Source: an uncultured Veillonellaceae bacterium (GTDB lineage Bacteria; Bacillota; Negativicutes; Veillonellales; Megasphaeraceae). From it: 9,190 nt of DNA. The stretch covers positions 1-9,190 of the forward strand of contig UREG01000070.1 in NCBI GenBank assembly GCA_900546795.1, written 5' to 3'. A model generated the notes under the pieces. It did not search any database and was not told the origin of the DNA. It saw only the letters and a list, made by a program, of their open reading frames with translations. The position numbers and the translations under genes are program-made. Within the stretch, counting starts at the first letter, position 1, and each line of letters opens with the position of its first letter. This document shows positions 1-6,960 of the stretch, in pieces.

Positions 1-2
1 TT

Positions 3-122
3 AAAGCGCAGTTAGCCGGTTGGAATCGTAGATACAACAACTTTCCTATGAAACCTTTACATTGGCGTTCCCCTAAACAAGTTCTTTCTTCTTTTTTATC
101 CAGTAATGTAACATATCTTTGA
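3..122 (+). CDS. DDE-type transposase, C-terminal end (partial at the 5' side)
   Basis: An open frame enters from the left edge of the window and runs 39 codons to a TGA stop at 120-122. The peptide contains WNRRYNNFPMKPLHWRSP followed by KQVL. This pattern (a Trp-Asn-x-x-Tyr-Asn stretch, then a Pro-x-x-x-Trp-x-Ser-Pro element) is typical of the end of the integrase-core catalytic domain in IS3/IS481-type transposases, where it follows the last acidic residue of the DDE triad. The catalytic triad itself lies outside the window, so I cannot say whether the transposase is intact. The frame is AT-rich and has no gene after it on the same strand until the kinase. The exact IS family is inferred from a short tail and could be wrong; that it is a transposase tail is fairly secure. 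Confidence 0.72.
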   Translation, partial: KAQLAGWNRRYNNFPMKPLHWRSPKQVLSSFLSSNVTYL

Positions 123-132
123 CTAACCTACA
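108..132 (+). mobile_element. Putative right end of the insertion sequence
   Basis: The transposase stop codon (120-122) is followed within ten bases by a sequence ending in ACCTACA. Many IS3/IS481-type elements end in CA, with the stop codon lying in or next to the terminal inverted repeat, so the element probably ends near 132. The left end is outside the window, so neither the partner inverted repeat nor a target-site duplication can be checked. The boundary is an inference. Confidence 0.35.
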
Positions 133-163
133 GCCTTAACAATTCTTTACTATGCTGTTATTA

Positions 164-192
164 TTGAAATTTCTCCTTTATATAGGTAAAAT
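164..192 (+). promoter_or_regulatory. Sigma70-type promoter of the two-component operon
   Basis: TTGAAA (164-169) and TAAAAT (187-192) are separated by exactly 17 bases. Each matches the vegetative consensus at five of six positions. Transcription would begin near 199, giving an untranslated leader of about 35 bases before the kinase start at 234. The promoter lies outside the inferred end of the insertion sequence, so it appears to belong to the host operon rather than being supplied by the element. Confidence 0.6.
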
Positions 193-233
193 ATTGTATA
201 GAAGTATAAATTTTGAGAGAGATGGATATAAAT

Positions 234-1727
234 ATGAAACTGAAAAAGAAGCTGTTTTGGGCGAATATCGGCATGATCTCGGTTCCGATCCTGATCATTC
301 TAACTGCCGGTCTTCTGATATTCCGCTTGATGTATCATATGTATTGGAATCCTGTAGAGAATATGTTCTCTGATAAAAATGAACTGGTATACGCCCAGAG
401 CCTGATCTATAACAATCGGGAAGAATTGTCCGGCCTGATGGCAGGCGGTACGGAATACCGCGCCTCCCGTCTCAACATGCTGGCAAGGCAGCTTCAGCAG
501 CTGGGCTACCATTTTCGCTATGAGTTAGACGGCGTCGTAGAATTCGATAATCTGAATGAACTCGATCGAAAAGCGCTGGAAGATTTTTCCGGCGACGCCT
601 TAAAACGGCTCGATCATATCGTAACCGATCACAATGGCGATACCTTTGTAAAAATGTCCTGGTATACCAAAGATCATCATGCGACGATCCTTGCCATCAG
701 CCCGGCCAGCGTATACGCCCAAATTTCTTTTTCTTTTTTCCGCTCCTATATTTATCCCTTCCTGATGGTTCTTTTTGTAACCATGTTTATTGCCATCACA
801 TTTTCCAACGCCATGCTCAACCGCATGGCTTATGACAATATCATCAAGCCGCTGAGCCAGCTTTCCAAAGCGACCCGCGCCATTCGAAACGGCGATCTGT
901 CGACACAGCTCATTTTTCCGAAAAACCAAGATGAGCTGAAAGAACTGTTCGACGATTTCCAGGCCATGCAGCAGCATCTGCGGGATTCGGTCAAGCGGCG
1001 TCAGGAAACGGAAGACAGCCGGCGCGAGCTTTTATCCAGTATTTCCCATGATCTGCGCACGCCGCTGACCTCGATCAAGGGTTATGCCGAAGGGCTGCGG
1101 GACGGAATCGCCAAGACGCCGGAAAAACGGCGGCGGTACTGCAATGCGATTTTGACCCGTTCCATGGATATGGAACGCATGCTGGAAGACTTATCCATTT
1201 ACAATAAGCTGAACCGGTATCATTGGAATCCGGAAGTAACCTCCCTGCAGGCACTGCTCCATAAATTCGTAGAAGAAACGAGGAGCCAGCACCATTGGAC
1301 ACAAATGACCCTGTTTGAGGATTACGAGCCGATTCCGGACCTATTGATTGACGTCAAAGAATTTCGCCGTATTCTCTACAATTTATCGGCCAATACGATA
1401 AAATACCGGGATAAGCCAAACTCTGTCGTCTGGCTGAAACTCCGCCGCCTTCACGACCGCGTCCTGTTTACTTACAGCGACAATGGCCCCGGCGTGCCGG
1501 AAGATCAGCTGGAAAAAATCTTTGAAGCCTTTTACCGCGGCGACCAGGCACGAACCCATACGGAAGAAAGCAGCGGCCTTGGCCTGTCCATCGTAAAGCA
1601 GATCGCGGCCCTGCATCATGGGTCCGTACGAGCATATAATCATAACGGGCTGTCTATCGAAATTACTTTGCCCATACATACTAAGGAGGACACACATGGC
1701 ACAACGAATACTCATAGTGGAAGATGA
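234..1727 (+). CDS. Membrane-bound sensor histidine kinase (HAMP, HisKA, HATPase_c)
   Basis: This is a 497-residue inner-membrane kinase that autophosphorylates on histidine and passes the phosphate to the regulator encoded next. A first membrane helix (about residues 8-34) and a second (about 171-195) enclose an external sensor region of about 135 residues that I do not recognise. A HAMP linker follows (about 196-253, beginning near IIKPLSQLSKATRAI). The HisKA H-box is SSISHDLRTPLTSIKGYAEG, with the phospho-acceptor His at 272. The ATP-binding domain has an N-box (NLSANTIKY, key Asn 387), a G1 box (DNGPGVPE, about 416-423) and a G2 box (SSGLGLSIV, about 446-454), so all catalytic motifs are present. 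The start is chosen at ATG 234 (MKLKKKLFWANIG); ATG 222 and TTG 213 are in frame, and none has a strong ribosome binding site. The last 10 codons and the stop overlap the regulator gene by 32 bases. The signal it senses is unknown. Confidence 0.93.
   Translation: MKLKKKLFWANIGMISVPILIILTAGLLIFRLMYHMYWNPVENMFSDKNELVYAQSLIYNNREELSGLMAGGTEYRASRLNMLARQLQQLGYHFRYELDGVVEFDNLNELDRKALEDFSGDALKRLDHIVTDHNGDTFVKMSWYTKDHHATILAISPASVYAQISFSFFRSYIYPFLMVLFVTMFIAITFSNAMLNRMAYDNIIKPLSQLSKATRAIRNGDLSTQLIFPKNQDELKELFDDFQAMQQHLRDSVKRRQETEDSRRELLSSISHDLRTPLTSIKGYAEGLRDGIAKTPEKRRRYCNAILTRSMDMERMLEDLSIYNKLNRYHWNPEVTSLQALLHKFVEETRSQHHWTQMTLFEDYEPIPDLLIDVKEFRRILYNLSANTIKYRDKPNSVVWLKLRRLHDRVLFTYSDNGPGVPEDQLEKIFEAFYRGDQARTHTEESSGLGLSIVKQIAALHHGSVRAYNHNGLSIEITLPIHTKEDTHGTTNTHSGR
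1683..1689 (+). promoter_or_regulatory. Ribosome binding site of the response regulator
   Basis: AAGGAGG lies six bases before ATG 1696, inside the 3' end of the kinase gene. It fixes the regulator start and excludes the longer in-frame start at 1618. Confidence 0.85.
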
Positions 1728-2388
1728 TCAGCTGATTGCAGAGCTGGAACGGGATTTTCTCGAAGCCGACGGATTTGAAGTCGTGATCGCAAACGACGGG
1801 CAGGCGGCAATGGACGTGTTCAAAACCACGCAGTTTGACGCGGCTATTTTAGATATCATGCTGCCTGGCGAAACGGGATTTTCCATTTGCCGTGAAATTC
1901 GTAAAACCAGCATGATCCCGATTCTATTTGTAACGGCAAAGAAAGAAGAAGTCCATAAGATCCGCGGGTTTGGCCTTGGCGCAGACGACTATATCGTCAA
2001 GCCGTTCAGTCCCTCTGAACTAGTTACCCGCCTAAAGGCGCATCTGTCCCGTTATCATACCTTGATCAACAGCGGCAAGCAGCCGGAAAATGAAACGCTG
2101 ACAGTCGGCGATATCCTCATTGATAAATCGGCCCGCGCCATTCGCTACAAAAATCAGGAATTGTCGCTTACGAGCAAGGAGTTTGATATCTTTTTATTTC
2201 TTGCCACCCATCCCAACGTCGTATTCCGAAAAGAAGAACTCTTTGAACATATCTGGCACATGGAGCCGGTAGGAGAAGCGGCTACGATCACCGTTCATGT
2301 AAACCGCCTGCGGGACAAACTCAACGCGATCGCTCCGTTTAACCGAATCGAAACGGTTTGGGGATCCGGCTATCGGTTCCGCCTTTAA
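1696..2388 (+). CDS. Response regulator, OmpR/PhoB family
   Basis: This 230-residue cytoplasmic transcription factor is the likely partner of the kinase encoded just before it. The N-terminal receiver domain (about residues 3-115) has the acidic pair Asp10-Asp11, the phospho-acceptor Asp53 in ILDIMLPGE, Thr80 and Lys102 (DDYIVKPFSP). The C-terminal winged-helix DNA-binding domain (about 132-229) shows the OmpR/PhoB pattern: LTSKEFDIFLFLATHP, then the recognition-helix region ATITVHVNRLRDKL, and the wing ending GSGYRFRL. The start is fixed by AAGGAGG at 1683-1689, six bases before ATG 1696; an upstream in-frame ATG at 1618 would add 26 residues outside the domain and has no such site. The gene overlaps the kinase by 32 bases, implying translational coupling. 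Kinase-before-regulator is the less common order. Its targets are unknown; the convergent efflux operon is a candidate. Confidence 0.95.
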   Translation: MAQRILIVEDDQLIAELERDFLEADGFEVVIANDGQAAMDVFKTTQFDAAILDIMLPGETGFSICREIRKTSMIPILFVTAKKEEVHKIRGFGLGADDYIVKPFSPSELVTRLKAHLSRYHTLINSGKQPENETLTVGDILIDKSARAIRYKNQELSLTSKEFDIFLFLATHPNVVFRKEELFEHIWHMEPVGEAATITVHVNRLRDKLNAIAPFNRIETVWGSGYRFRL

Positions 2389-2411
2389 TTTCCGGTTCAT
2401 ATTGGATTTTT

Positions 2412-2442
2412 GCGCTCCCAGCCAAGCTGGCGGGCGCTTTTT
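2412..2442 (+). terminator. Intrinsic terminator of the two-component operon
   Basis: An imperfect hairpin (outer GCGC pairing with GCGC, inner GCCA pairing with TGGC, with small bulges) spans 2412-2437. It is followed by a run of five T at 2438-2442. It lies 23 bases after the regulator stop codon, on the + strand. Confidence 0.65.
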
Positions 2443-2461
2443 ATTGTTATTTAGACAGCAA

Positions 2462-2489
2462 AAAGCCGGGAGCGTTCGCTCCCGGCTTT
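2462..2489 (-). terminator. Strong hairpin terminator of the efflux operon
   Basis: A perfect 12-bp stem (AAAGCCGGGAGC at 2462-2473, GCTCCCGGCTTT at 2478-2489) encloses a four-base loop. Read on the - strand it starts right after the RND stop codon (2494-2492) and ends in a run of five T. On the + strand it is followed by a pyrimidine-rich stretch, so it may also act as a back-up terminator for the two-component operon. Confidence 0.85.
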
Positions 2490-2491
2490 CT

Positions 2492-5400
2492 TTATCCGAT
2501 CTTATCTGCGGATACTGCATTTTTTCTTTGCCGTATTTTATCCAGCCAAGTCCCGACCGGATGATCTTCAAAGAACAGATAAATGATCGGAATGACCAGC
2601 AGGGTAAATACAGTGGAAGTAATCAGCCCGCCGATGATAACCAGCGCCATGCCGACCCGGGTTTCCGCGCCTTCTGTTACTGCCAGTGCGGTCGGAAGCA
2701 TACCGACGATCATCGTCATCGTCGTCATGAAAATCGGTTTGAGCCGCACCCGTCCCGCTTCCACAATAGCATCGTACGCATTCATGCCTTGTTCTTTAAG
2801 CGTCAGCGTATAGTCGAGAAGAAGCGTACCGTTTTTGGCCACCAAGCCGTCCATTACCAAAATGCCGATCAGCGAATACAGATTGATCGTGTTGTTGGTC
2901 AAGAACAGCAGAAACAGCGAACCAATCAGACCAAACGGCAGGGAGAACATGCGGATAAACGGTGTGAGCACCGATTCATACAGCACGCAGAGAATCATAT
3001 AGATCAAGATGAGCGCCAGTGCCAGCGCACCGAACATATCCATAAACGTCGTGCTCATCTGATCCGCCTGTCCCGTAAACGTATAGGTAATCCCCTTGGG
3101 AAGGCCGATACCGGGCACCGTATTGTTGATATCCGTCAAAATATCGTTGAGCGCCCGATCCGTCGTATTGGCGCCGAGGATAATCGCCCGCTGTTTGTCC
3201 ATACGGGTGATCGTAACCGGCCCTACCCCTTCCTGGACTTTTGCCACATCACCCAGGAATATGGTGCGGTTCCCCACATTCATCGGAATCTTTTCCACGT
3301 CGGCCGGCCGGTAACCGTCGGACGCCTTAAACCGCAGGTAAATATCCGTATCGTTGCTGTTGTTCAGCACATCGTTTGCCAGAACGCCGGCAGTTTTCCC
3401 GTCAATAGACGAATCCAGCACCTTGCTCAGATCGCTGACAGACACGCCGTAATATTTCATTTTTTCCCGATCCATGACCAGCTGGTATTCGGGCATGCCT
3501 TCCGTATACGAGCTGCTGATATCCTTTAATCCGGCAATATCATTTTTCATCATATCCTGAACTTTATATGAAGTGTCGATCAGCTGCTGCATATCGTTGC
3601 CCCGCAGCACCATGCGCACCGCGCCGCCTCCGCCGGCGTTGCCGCCGGAATTGCCGGCAATCGATGCCTGATCCTCACGGACCCGCACGTCGCCGTCGCG
3701 AATGTTTTCATTGGCATACTGCCGCACCGCGTTGGTGATCGTCCAGATATCTTTGTCCCGGTCTTTCCGATTTACCAGCGATACCTTGATACGCGCTTCA
3801 TTCGCGTTTCGCCCGCCGATAAAAGCGGAGCAGTATTCTACTTCCGGAATAGAAAGCACATATTGTTCCAGCTCCCGGGCCACCGCGTCGGTTCGCTCGA
3901 TGCTGGCGCTCGTCGGCAGCTGAACATTGATATTGAATCCGCCTTCATCAGTTCGAGGCATAAATTCAGAACTAATGAGCCGGAGCGGAATAAACGAAGC
4001 CGTAATAAAAAACGCCGCCGTTACTCCAATGAACAATTTCTTCTTATGTCCAAAACTCCATTTCAATACCCGTTCGTATTCGTCCTGAGCGCCCCGTTCC
4101 AGAGCGTCAGCAAATTTCCACAGCTTCCAGTCACTGATCCCCAGCCCGTTTTTATACAGCCGGGACGCCAGCATCGGCGTCAGCGTAAAGGAAACGAACA
4201 GGGAAAACAGCGTCGCAAATACGATCGTCAAACCAAACTGTTTAAAAAACTGCCCCGTCATGCCCTGCATAAATGCGATCGGCAAAAATACAACCACATC
4301 GCACAAGGTGATCGCAATCGCCGCCATGCCAATTTCCATACGGCCGTTTAACGCGGCGTCTTTGGATTTTTCGCCCATCTCCATATGCCGGTGTATGTTT
4401 TCCAATACGACAATGGAATCGTCTACCAGAATACCGACGCACAGCGCCATACCCATCAGCGTCATCATGTTAAAGGTAAATCCCGCCATGTACATCGCGA
4501 AAAACGTCGATATCAGAGAGGTCGGTATCGCAATCATAACCGCCGCGGTAGACCGCCAGCCCCGCAGGAAGAAGAAGAGGGTCAGACCGGTTGTGATCAA
4601 GCCTTCGATAAGAGTTCCCAGCGTGTTATGCAGCGCGTTTCGTACATAATCCGCATTATTGCTCGTTACGATAAATTGGTAATTGGGATAATCTTTTTGC
4701 AGCTGATCTATTTTTTCTACTACGTTGTCGGCAGTAGTAACGATGTTGGCGTTGCTGTTTTTATATACCGACATATTGATCGCGTCTTGTCCGTTGACAC
4801 GGGCATACCGTTTCGCCCGCTGTTCCTGCCGCTTCACTTCGGCAAATGCCGTCAAAGGAATGGACACGCCGTCATTGTTCTGCACCTGGATCTGCGAGAG
4901 TTCCTGCTCGTTTGCATACTGCGCCGTTACGCGCACGTTCGTCTGCTGTGTATTCGTATAGACGGACCCGGCCGGCATCAGTACGTTTTCATTTCTCAGC
5001 GCCTGCGCCACCTGATCCATGGTCAGGTTATAATACGCCAGTCGTTCTTTATTGATTTCTACGGCGATCTCTTTATCCCGGCCGCCGTGGAGTTCTACTT
5101 CCGACACGCCGCCGGCCTGCAGGATCACGTCCTGAAAATCATTTTCCGCCCGACTGTACATTTCTCCCAAAGGTTCCTGCGACAACACGGCAATTTCCAT
5201 GATCGGCGTGTCGTTGATATCCCGTTTAATTACGCTCGGTTCATCAATTCCATCGGGGAGCCGCCCTCGTATGGCATTGATTTTTTTCGTTGCATCGATC
5301 GCCGCATAATCTGCATTGGCATAAAATTCCAATTCGATATTGATCCGCGCCCGGCCTTGAGACGCATAGGACGTGATGTGCTTTACGTCGGAAAGGGAGG

Positions 5401-5614
5401 CCAGCGCATCTTCAACCGGTTTGATGACCTGCTGTTCTACGGATTCGGCGCTGGCGCCGTCATAATTAATATTGACGGAAACATACGGCGTATTGAGCGC
5501 CGGCAGCAATTCCACGCCGATCCGCCAATAGCTGTACAGGCCAAGCACCACGAAAAAGAGCACGATCATGGTGATGCCGATAGGGCGGTTGATGGAAAAT
5601 TTGGTAAGATTCAT
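2492..5614 (-). CDS. RND-family multidrug efflux permease (AcrB/HAE1-like)
   Basis: This 1040-residue proton-driven inner-membrane pump is of normal length for the AcrB-like HAE1 group and would move drugs, bile salts or other amphiphiles out of the cell. It has the twofold RND plan: one N-terminal helix (about residues 10-30), a large external loop to about 330, helices 2-7, a second large loop (about 550-855), then helices 8-12. Helix 4 carries the proton-relay pair Asp398-Asp399 in GILVDDSIVVLENI. Helix 10 carries the matching Lys927 in DGLVAKNGTLLLDY. A glycine-rich patch (AGNSGGNAGGGG, about 652-663) interrupts the second loop. The start is set at ATG 5614 because GGAGGAG (5627-5621) is six bases away; ATG 5620 would touch that site. 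It is the second gene of the operon and has a terminator right after its stop. Substrate range cannot be read from the sequence. Confidence 0.95.
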   Translation of the reverse strand: MNLTKFSINRPIGITMIVLFFVVLGLYSYWRIGVELLPALNTPYVSVNINYDGASAESVEQQVIKPVEDALASLSDVKHITSYASQGRARINIELEFYANADYAAIDATKKINAIRGRLPDGIDEPSVIKRDINDTPIMEIAVLSQEPLGEMYSRAENDFQDVILQAGGVSEVELHGGRDKEIAVEINKERLAYYNLTMDQVAQALRNENVLMPAGSVYTNTQQTNVRVTAQYANEQELSQIQVQNNDGVSIPLTAFAEVKRQEQRAKRYARVNGQDAINMSVYKNSNANIVTTADNVVEKIDQLQKDYPNYQFIVTSNNADYVRNALHNTLGTLIEGLITTGLTLFFFLRGWRSTAAVMIAIPTSLISTFFAMYMAGFTFNMMTLMGMALCVGILVDDSIVVLENIHRHMEMGEKSKDAALNGRMEIGMAAIAITLCDVVVFLPIAFMQGMTGQFFKQFGLTIVFATLFSLFVSFTLTPMLASRLYKNGLGISDWKLWKFADALERGAQDEYERVLKWSFGHKKKLFIGVTAAFFITASFIPLRLISSEFMPRTDEGGFNINVQLPTSASIERTDAVARELEQYVLSIPEVEYCSAFIGGRNANEARIKVSLVNRKDRDKDIWTITNAVRQYANENIRDGDVRVREDQASIAGNSGGNAGGGGAVRMVLRGNDMQQLIDTSYKVQDMMKNDIAGLKDISSSYTEGMPEYQLVMDREKMKYYGVSVSDLSKVLDSSIDGKTAGVLANDVLNNSNDTDIYLRFKASDGYRPADVEKIPMNVGNRTIFLGDVAKVQEGVGPVTITRMDKQRAIILGANTTDRALNDILTDINNTVPGIGLPKGITYTFTGQADQMSTTFMDMFGALALALILIYMILCVLYESVLTPFIRMFSLPFGLIGSLFLLFLTNNTINLYSLIGILVMDGLVAKNGTLLLDYTLTLKEQGMNAYDAIVEAGRVRLKPIFMTTMTMIVGMLPTALAVTEGAETRVGMALVIIGGLITSTVFTLLVIPIIYLFFEDHPVGTWLDKIRQRKNAVSADKIG

Positions 5615-5620
5615 CTCCAT

Positions 5621-5627
5621 CTCCTCC
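5621..5627 (-). promoter_or_regulatory. Ribosome binding site of the RND gene, overlapping the adaptor stop codon
   Basis: On the - strand the sequence reads TAG-GAGGAG-ATG-GAG-ATG. The adaptor's TAG stop (5629-5627) shares its G with the GGAGGAG site. The spacing of zero to the first ATG (5620) and six to the second (5614) favours the second as the start, and the overlap implies translational coupling of the two pump subunits. Confidence 0.8.
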
Positions 5628-6880
5628 TAATTCGCTTGAATTTCTACTTTGCTGCCCGTCTGGAGCCGCGCCAAGTTGGTATACGCTACCTGTTCGCCCG
5701 CCTGAATGCCGCTCAGGATCTCGATCGAATCGTCGTTTCTAACTCCGGTTTTGACTGTACGCTGTTCCGCAGTTCCGTCCGGCCGAATGACATAAACATA
5801 TATGCTGCCGTTTCGTTCCACTACCGCGTCGCGAGGCACATACAGCGTATCTTTTCGCTGCAGCACATGGATAACCGCACTGGCAAACATGCCGGCTCTT
5901 AATTCCGCATCGGGATTATCCAGCAAAATCCGCACAATGTACGCTCTGGTATCCGTCGTCATCGCCGGGCTTACATAGATGATTTTTCCCGTATAGGTCT
6001 TACCCAGCGAATCGATGGTCACATCGATAGGCAGACCGACCTGTACGTTGCTGATATCCAATTCCGCTACTTTGCAGTCCACATACATATGGCTGTTGTC
6101 TACGATCGTCAATAGCGTCGTCCCCGACTGCGGCAGCATTCCGATCTCTGCGTTCCGATACGTAACAACGCCATCGTTAGGAGCGCGCAGAATCATATCG
6201 TCCCGCTGTTTTTCCAAGCCTTCGATAACATACCGGGCTTTTTCCGAAGCAGCCCGTTTGCTTTCGATCTGAGCTGGAATACCGCCCATATCCTGTGTGA
6301 CCAGGCTGTCCAGCACCGTTTTTGCCGCCATCATTTCCTGATACTTATTATCCAGCTCCTGTTTGGATACCGCGCCCTGCGTATACAGCGTCTGATACCG
6401 CTGATACGTCGTATTTGCATTTTCAAAATCGACCTGCGCTTTTACATGAGAACTTTCATACGAAGCCTGCGATTCCAAGCTGTCTGCCTGCGCCTGCCGC
6501 CATGCCGCCCGGTTCTCCATAATCGAAATATCCAAATCCTGCGTATCCTGTACGACGAGAATATCACCGGCTTTGACTGCAGAGCCGAGATCTGCCCGAA
6601 TATCCGTGATTCTTCCCGTATATTTAGGCGCGATATCCACGCGGATATTCGGCACCGTCTCTCCGGACATCGTCAGCCGTTTTTCCATATCCTGCCGCAC
6701 CACAGTATACGCTTTTACCTGCGCCGCCGTGACCGGCGCACTGATTTTTGTGCTCGTCTGCCGATGGGAATATAAATACATCGCCAGGCACAATGCCGCC
6801 AATACTACCAAAAAGAGCCATACCTTTCCCTTTCGGCTCTCCGTCAAATTTCGTACCCGTTCCCCTAACCGTCTCATCAT
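5627..6880 (-). CDS. Periplasmic adaptor (membrane fusion protein) of the RND efflux pump
   Basis: This 417-residue HlyD/AcrA-type adaptor links an inner-membrane RND pump to an outer-membrane channel. A basic N-terminus and one membrane helix (about residues 19-37) anchor it; no lipobox cysteine is evident, so it is probably not a lipoprotein. Next come the first lipoyl half-motif (APKYTGRITDIRADLGSAVK, about 84-103), an alpha-helical coiled-coil hairpin (about 118-228, rich in Gln, Glu, Ala and Lys), the second lipoyl half (LRAPNDGVVTYRNAEIG, about 231-247), a beta-barrel domain (about 262-340) and a membrane-proximal domain to the end. The start is ATG 6880 or the adjacent ATG 6877; the GAGGTG site at 6888-6883 spaces better to 6877. 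It is the first gene of the operon and its stop overlaps the next gene's ribosome binding site. No TolC-like gene accompanies it. Confidence 0.94.
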   Translation of the reverse strand: MMRRLGERVRNLTESRKGKVWLFLVVLAALCLAMYLYSHRQTSTKISAPVTAAQVKAYTVVRQDMEKRLTMSGETVPNIRVDIAPKYTGRITDIRADLGSAVKAGDILVVQDTQDLDISIMENRAAWRQAQADSLESQASYESSHVKAQVDFENANTTYQRYQTLYTQGAVSKQELDNKYQEMMAAKTVLDSLVTQDMGGIPAQIESKRAASEKARYVIEGLEKQRDDMILRAPNDGVVTYRNAEIGMLPQSGTTLLTIVDNSHMYVDCKVAELDISNVQVGLPIDVTIDSLGKTYTGKIIYVSPAMTTDTRAYIVRILLDNPDAELRAGMFASAVIHVLQRKDTLYVPRDAVVERNGSIYVYVIRPDGTAEQRTVKTGVRNDDSIEILSGIQAGEQVAYTNLARLQTGSKVEIQAN

Positions 6881-6932
6881 ACCACCTCTATTGCTCCCAA
6901 CTCGCTATGATTTATGTTTATTCTACTCGCTG

Positions 6933-6941
6933 ATTATAACA
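6933..6941 (-). promoter_or_regulatory. Extended -10 promoter of the efflux operon
   Basis: On the - strand, TGTTATAAT (6941-6933) is a perfect extended -10 element (TGnTATAAT). No good -35 hexamer lies 16-18 bases upstream, which fits extended -10 promoters. Transcription would begin near 6926, leaving a leader of about 45 bases before the adaptor start. Confidence 0.55.
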
Positions 6942-6953
6942 GTTGTGTTACAA
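6934..6953. repeat. Imperfect 20-base dyad over the efflux -10 element (possible operator)
   Basis: On the + strand TTATAACA (6934-6941) and TGTTACAA (6946-6953) form an inverted repeat matching at seven of eight positions around a four-base centre. It covers the -10 element of the efflux promoter. Its size and position suit a dimeric repressor of the TetR or MarR type, but no such regulator gene is in the window and the protein is unknown. Confidence 0.4.
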
Positions 6954-6960
6954 TTTAATC

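Noticed and set aside
152..373. A 73-codon open frame at the start of the kinase gene
   Set aside because: It overlaps the kinase in another frame, has no ribosome binding site and covers the kinase promoter.
2402..3529. A 375-codon open frame on the + strand opposite the end of the RND gene
   Set aside because: It passes through both terminator hairpins and then reads antisense to the RND gene. Its composition is that of a reverse-strand shadow.
4385..5902. A 505-codon open frame on the + strand opposite the RND and adaptor genes
   Set aside because: It runs antisense across the boundary of two well-supported genes, is rich in Arg/His as expected for the reverse of a moderately GC-rich gene, and shows no domain or ribosome binding site.
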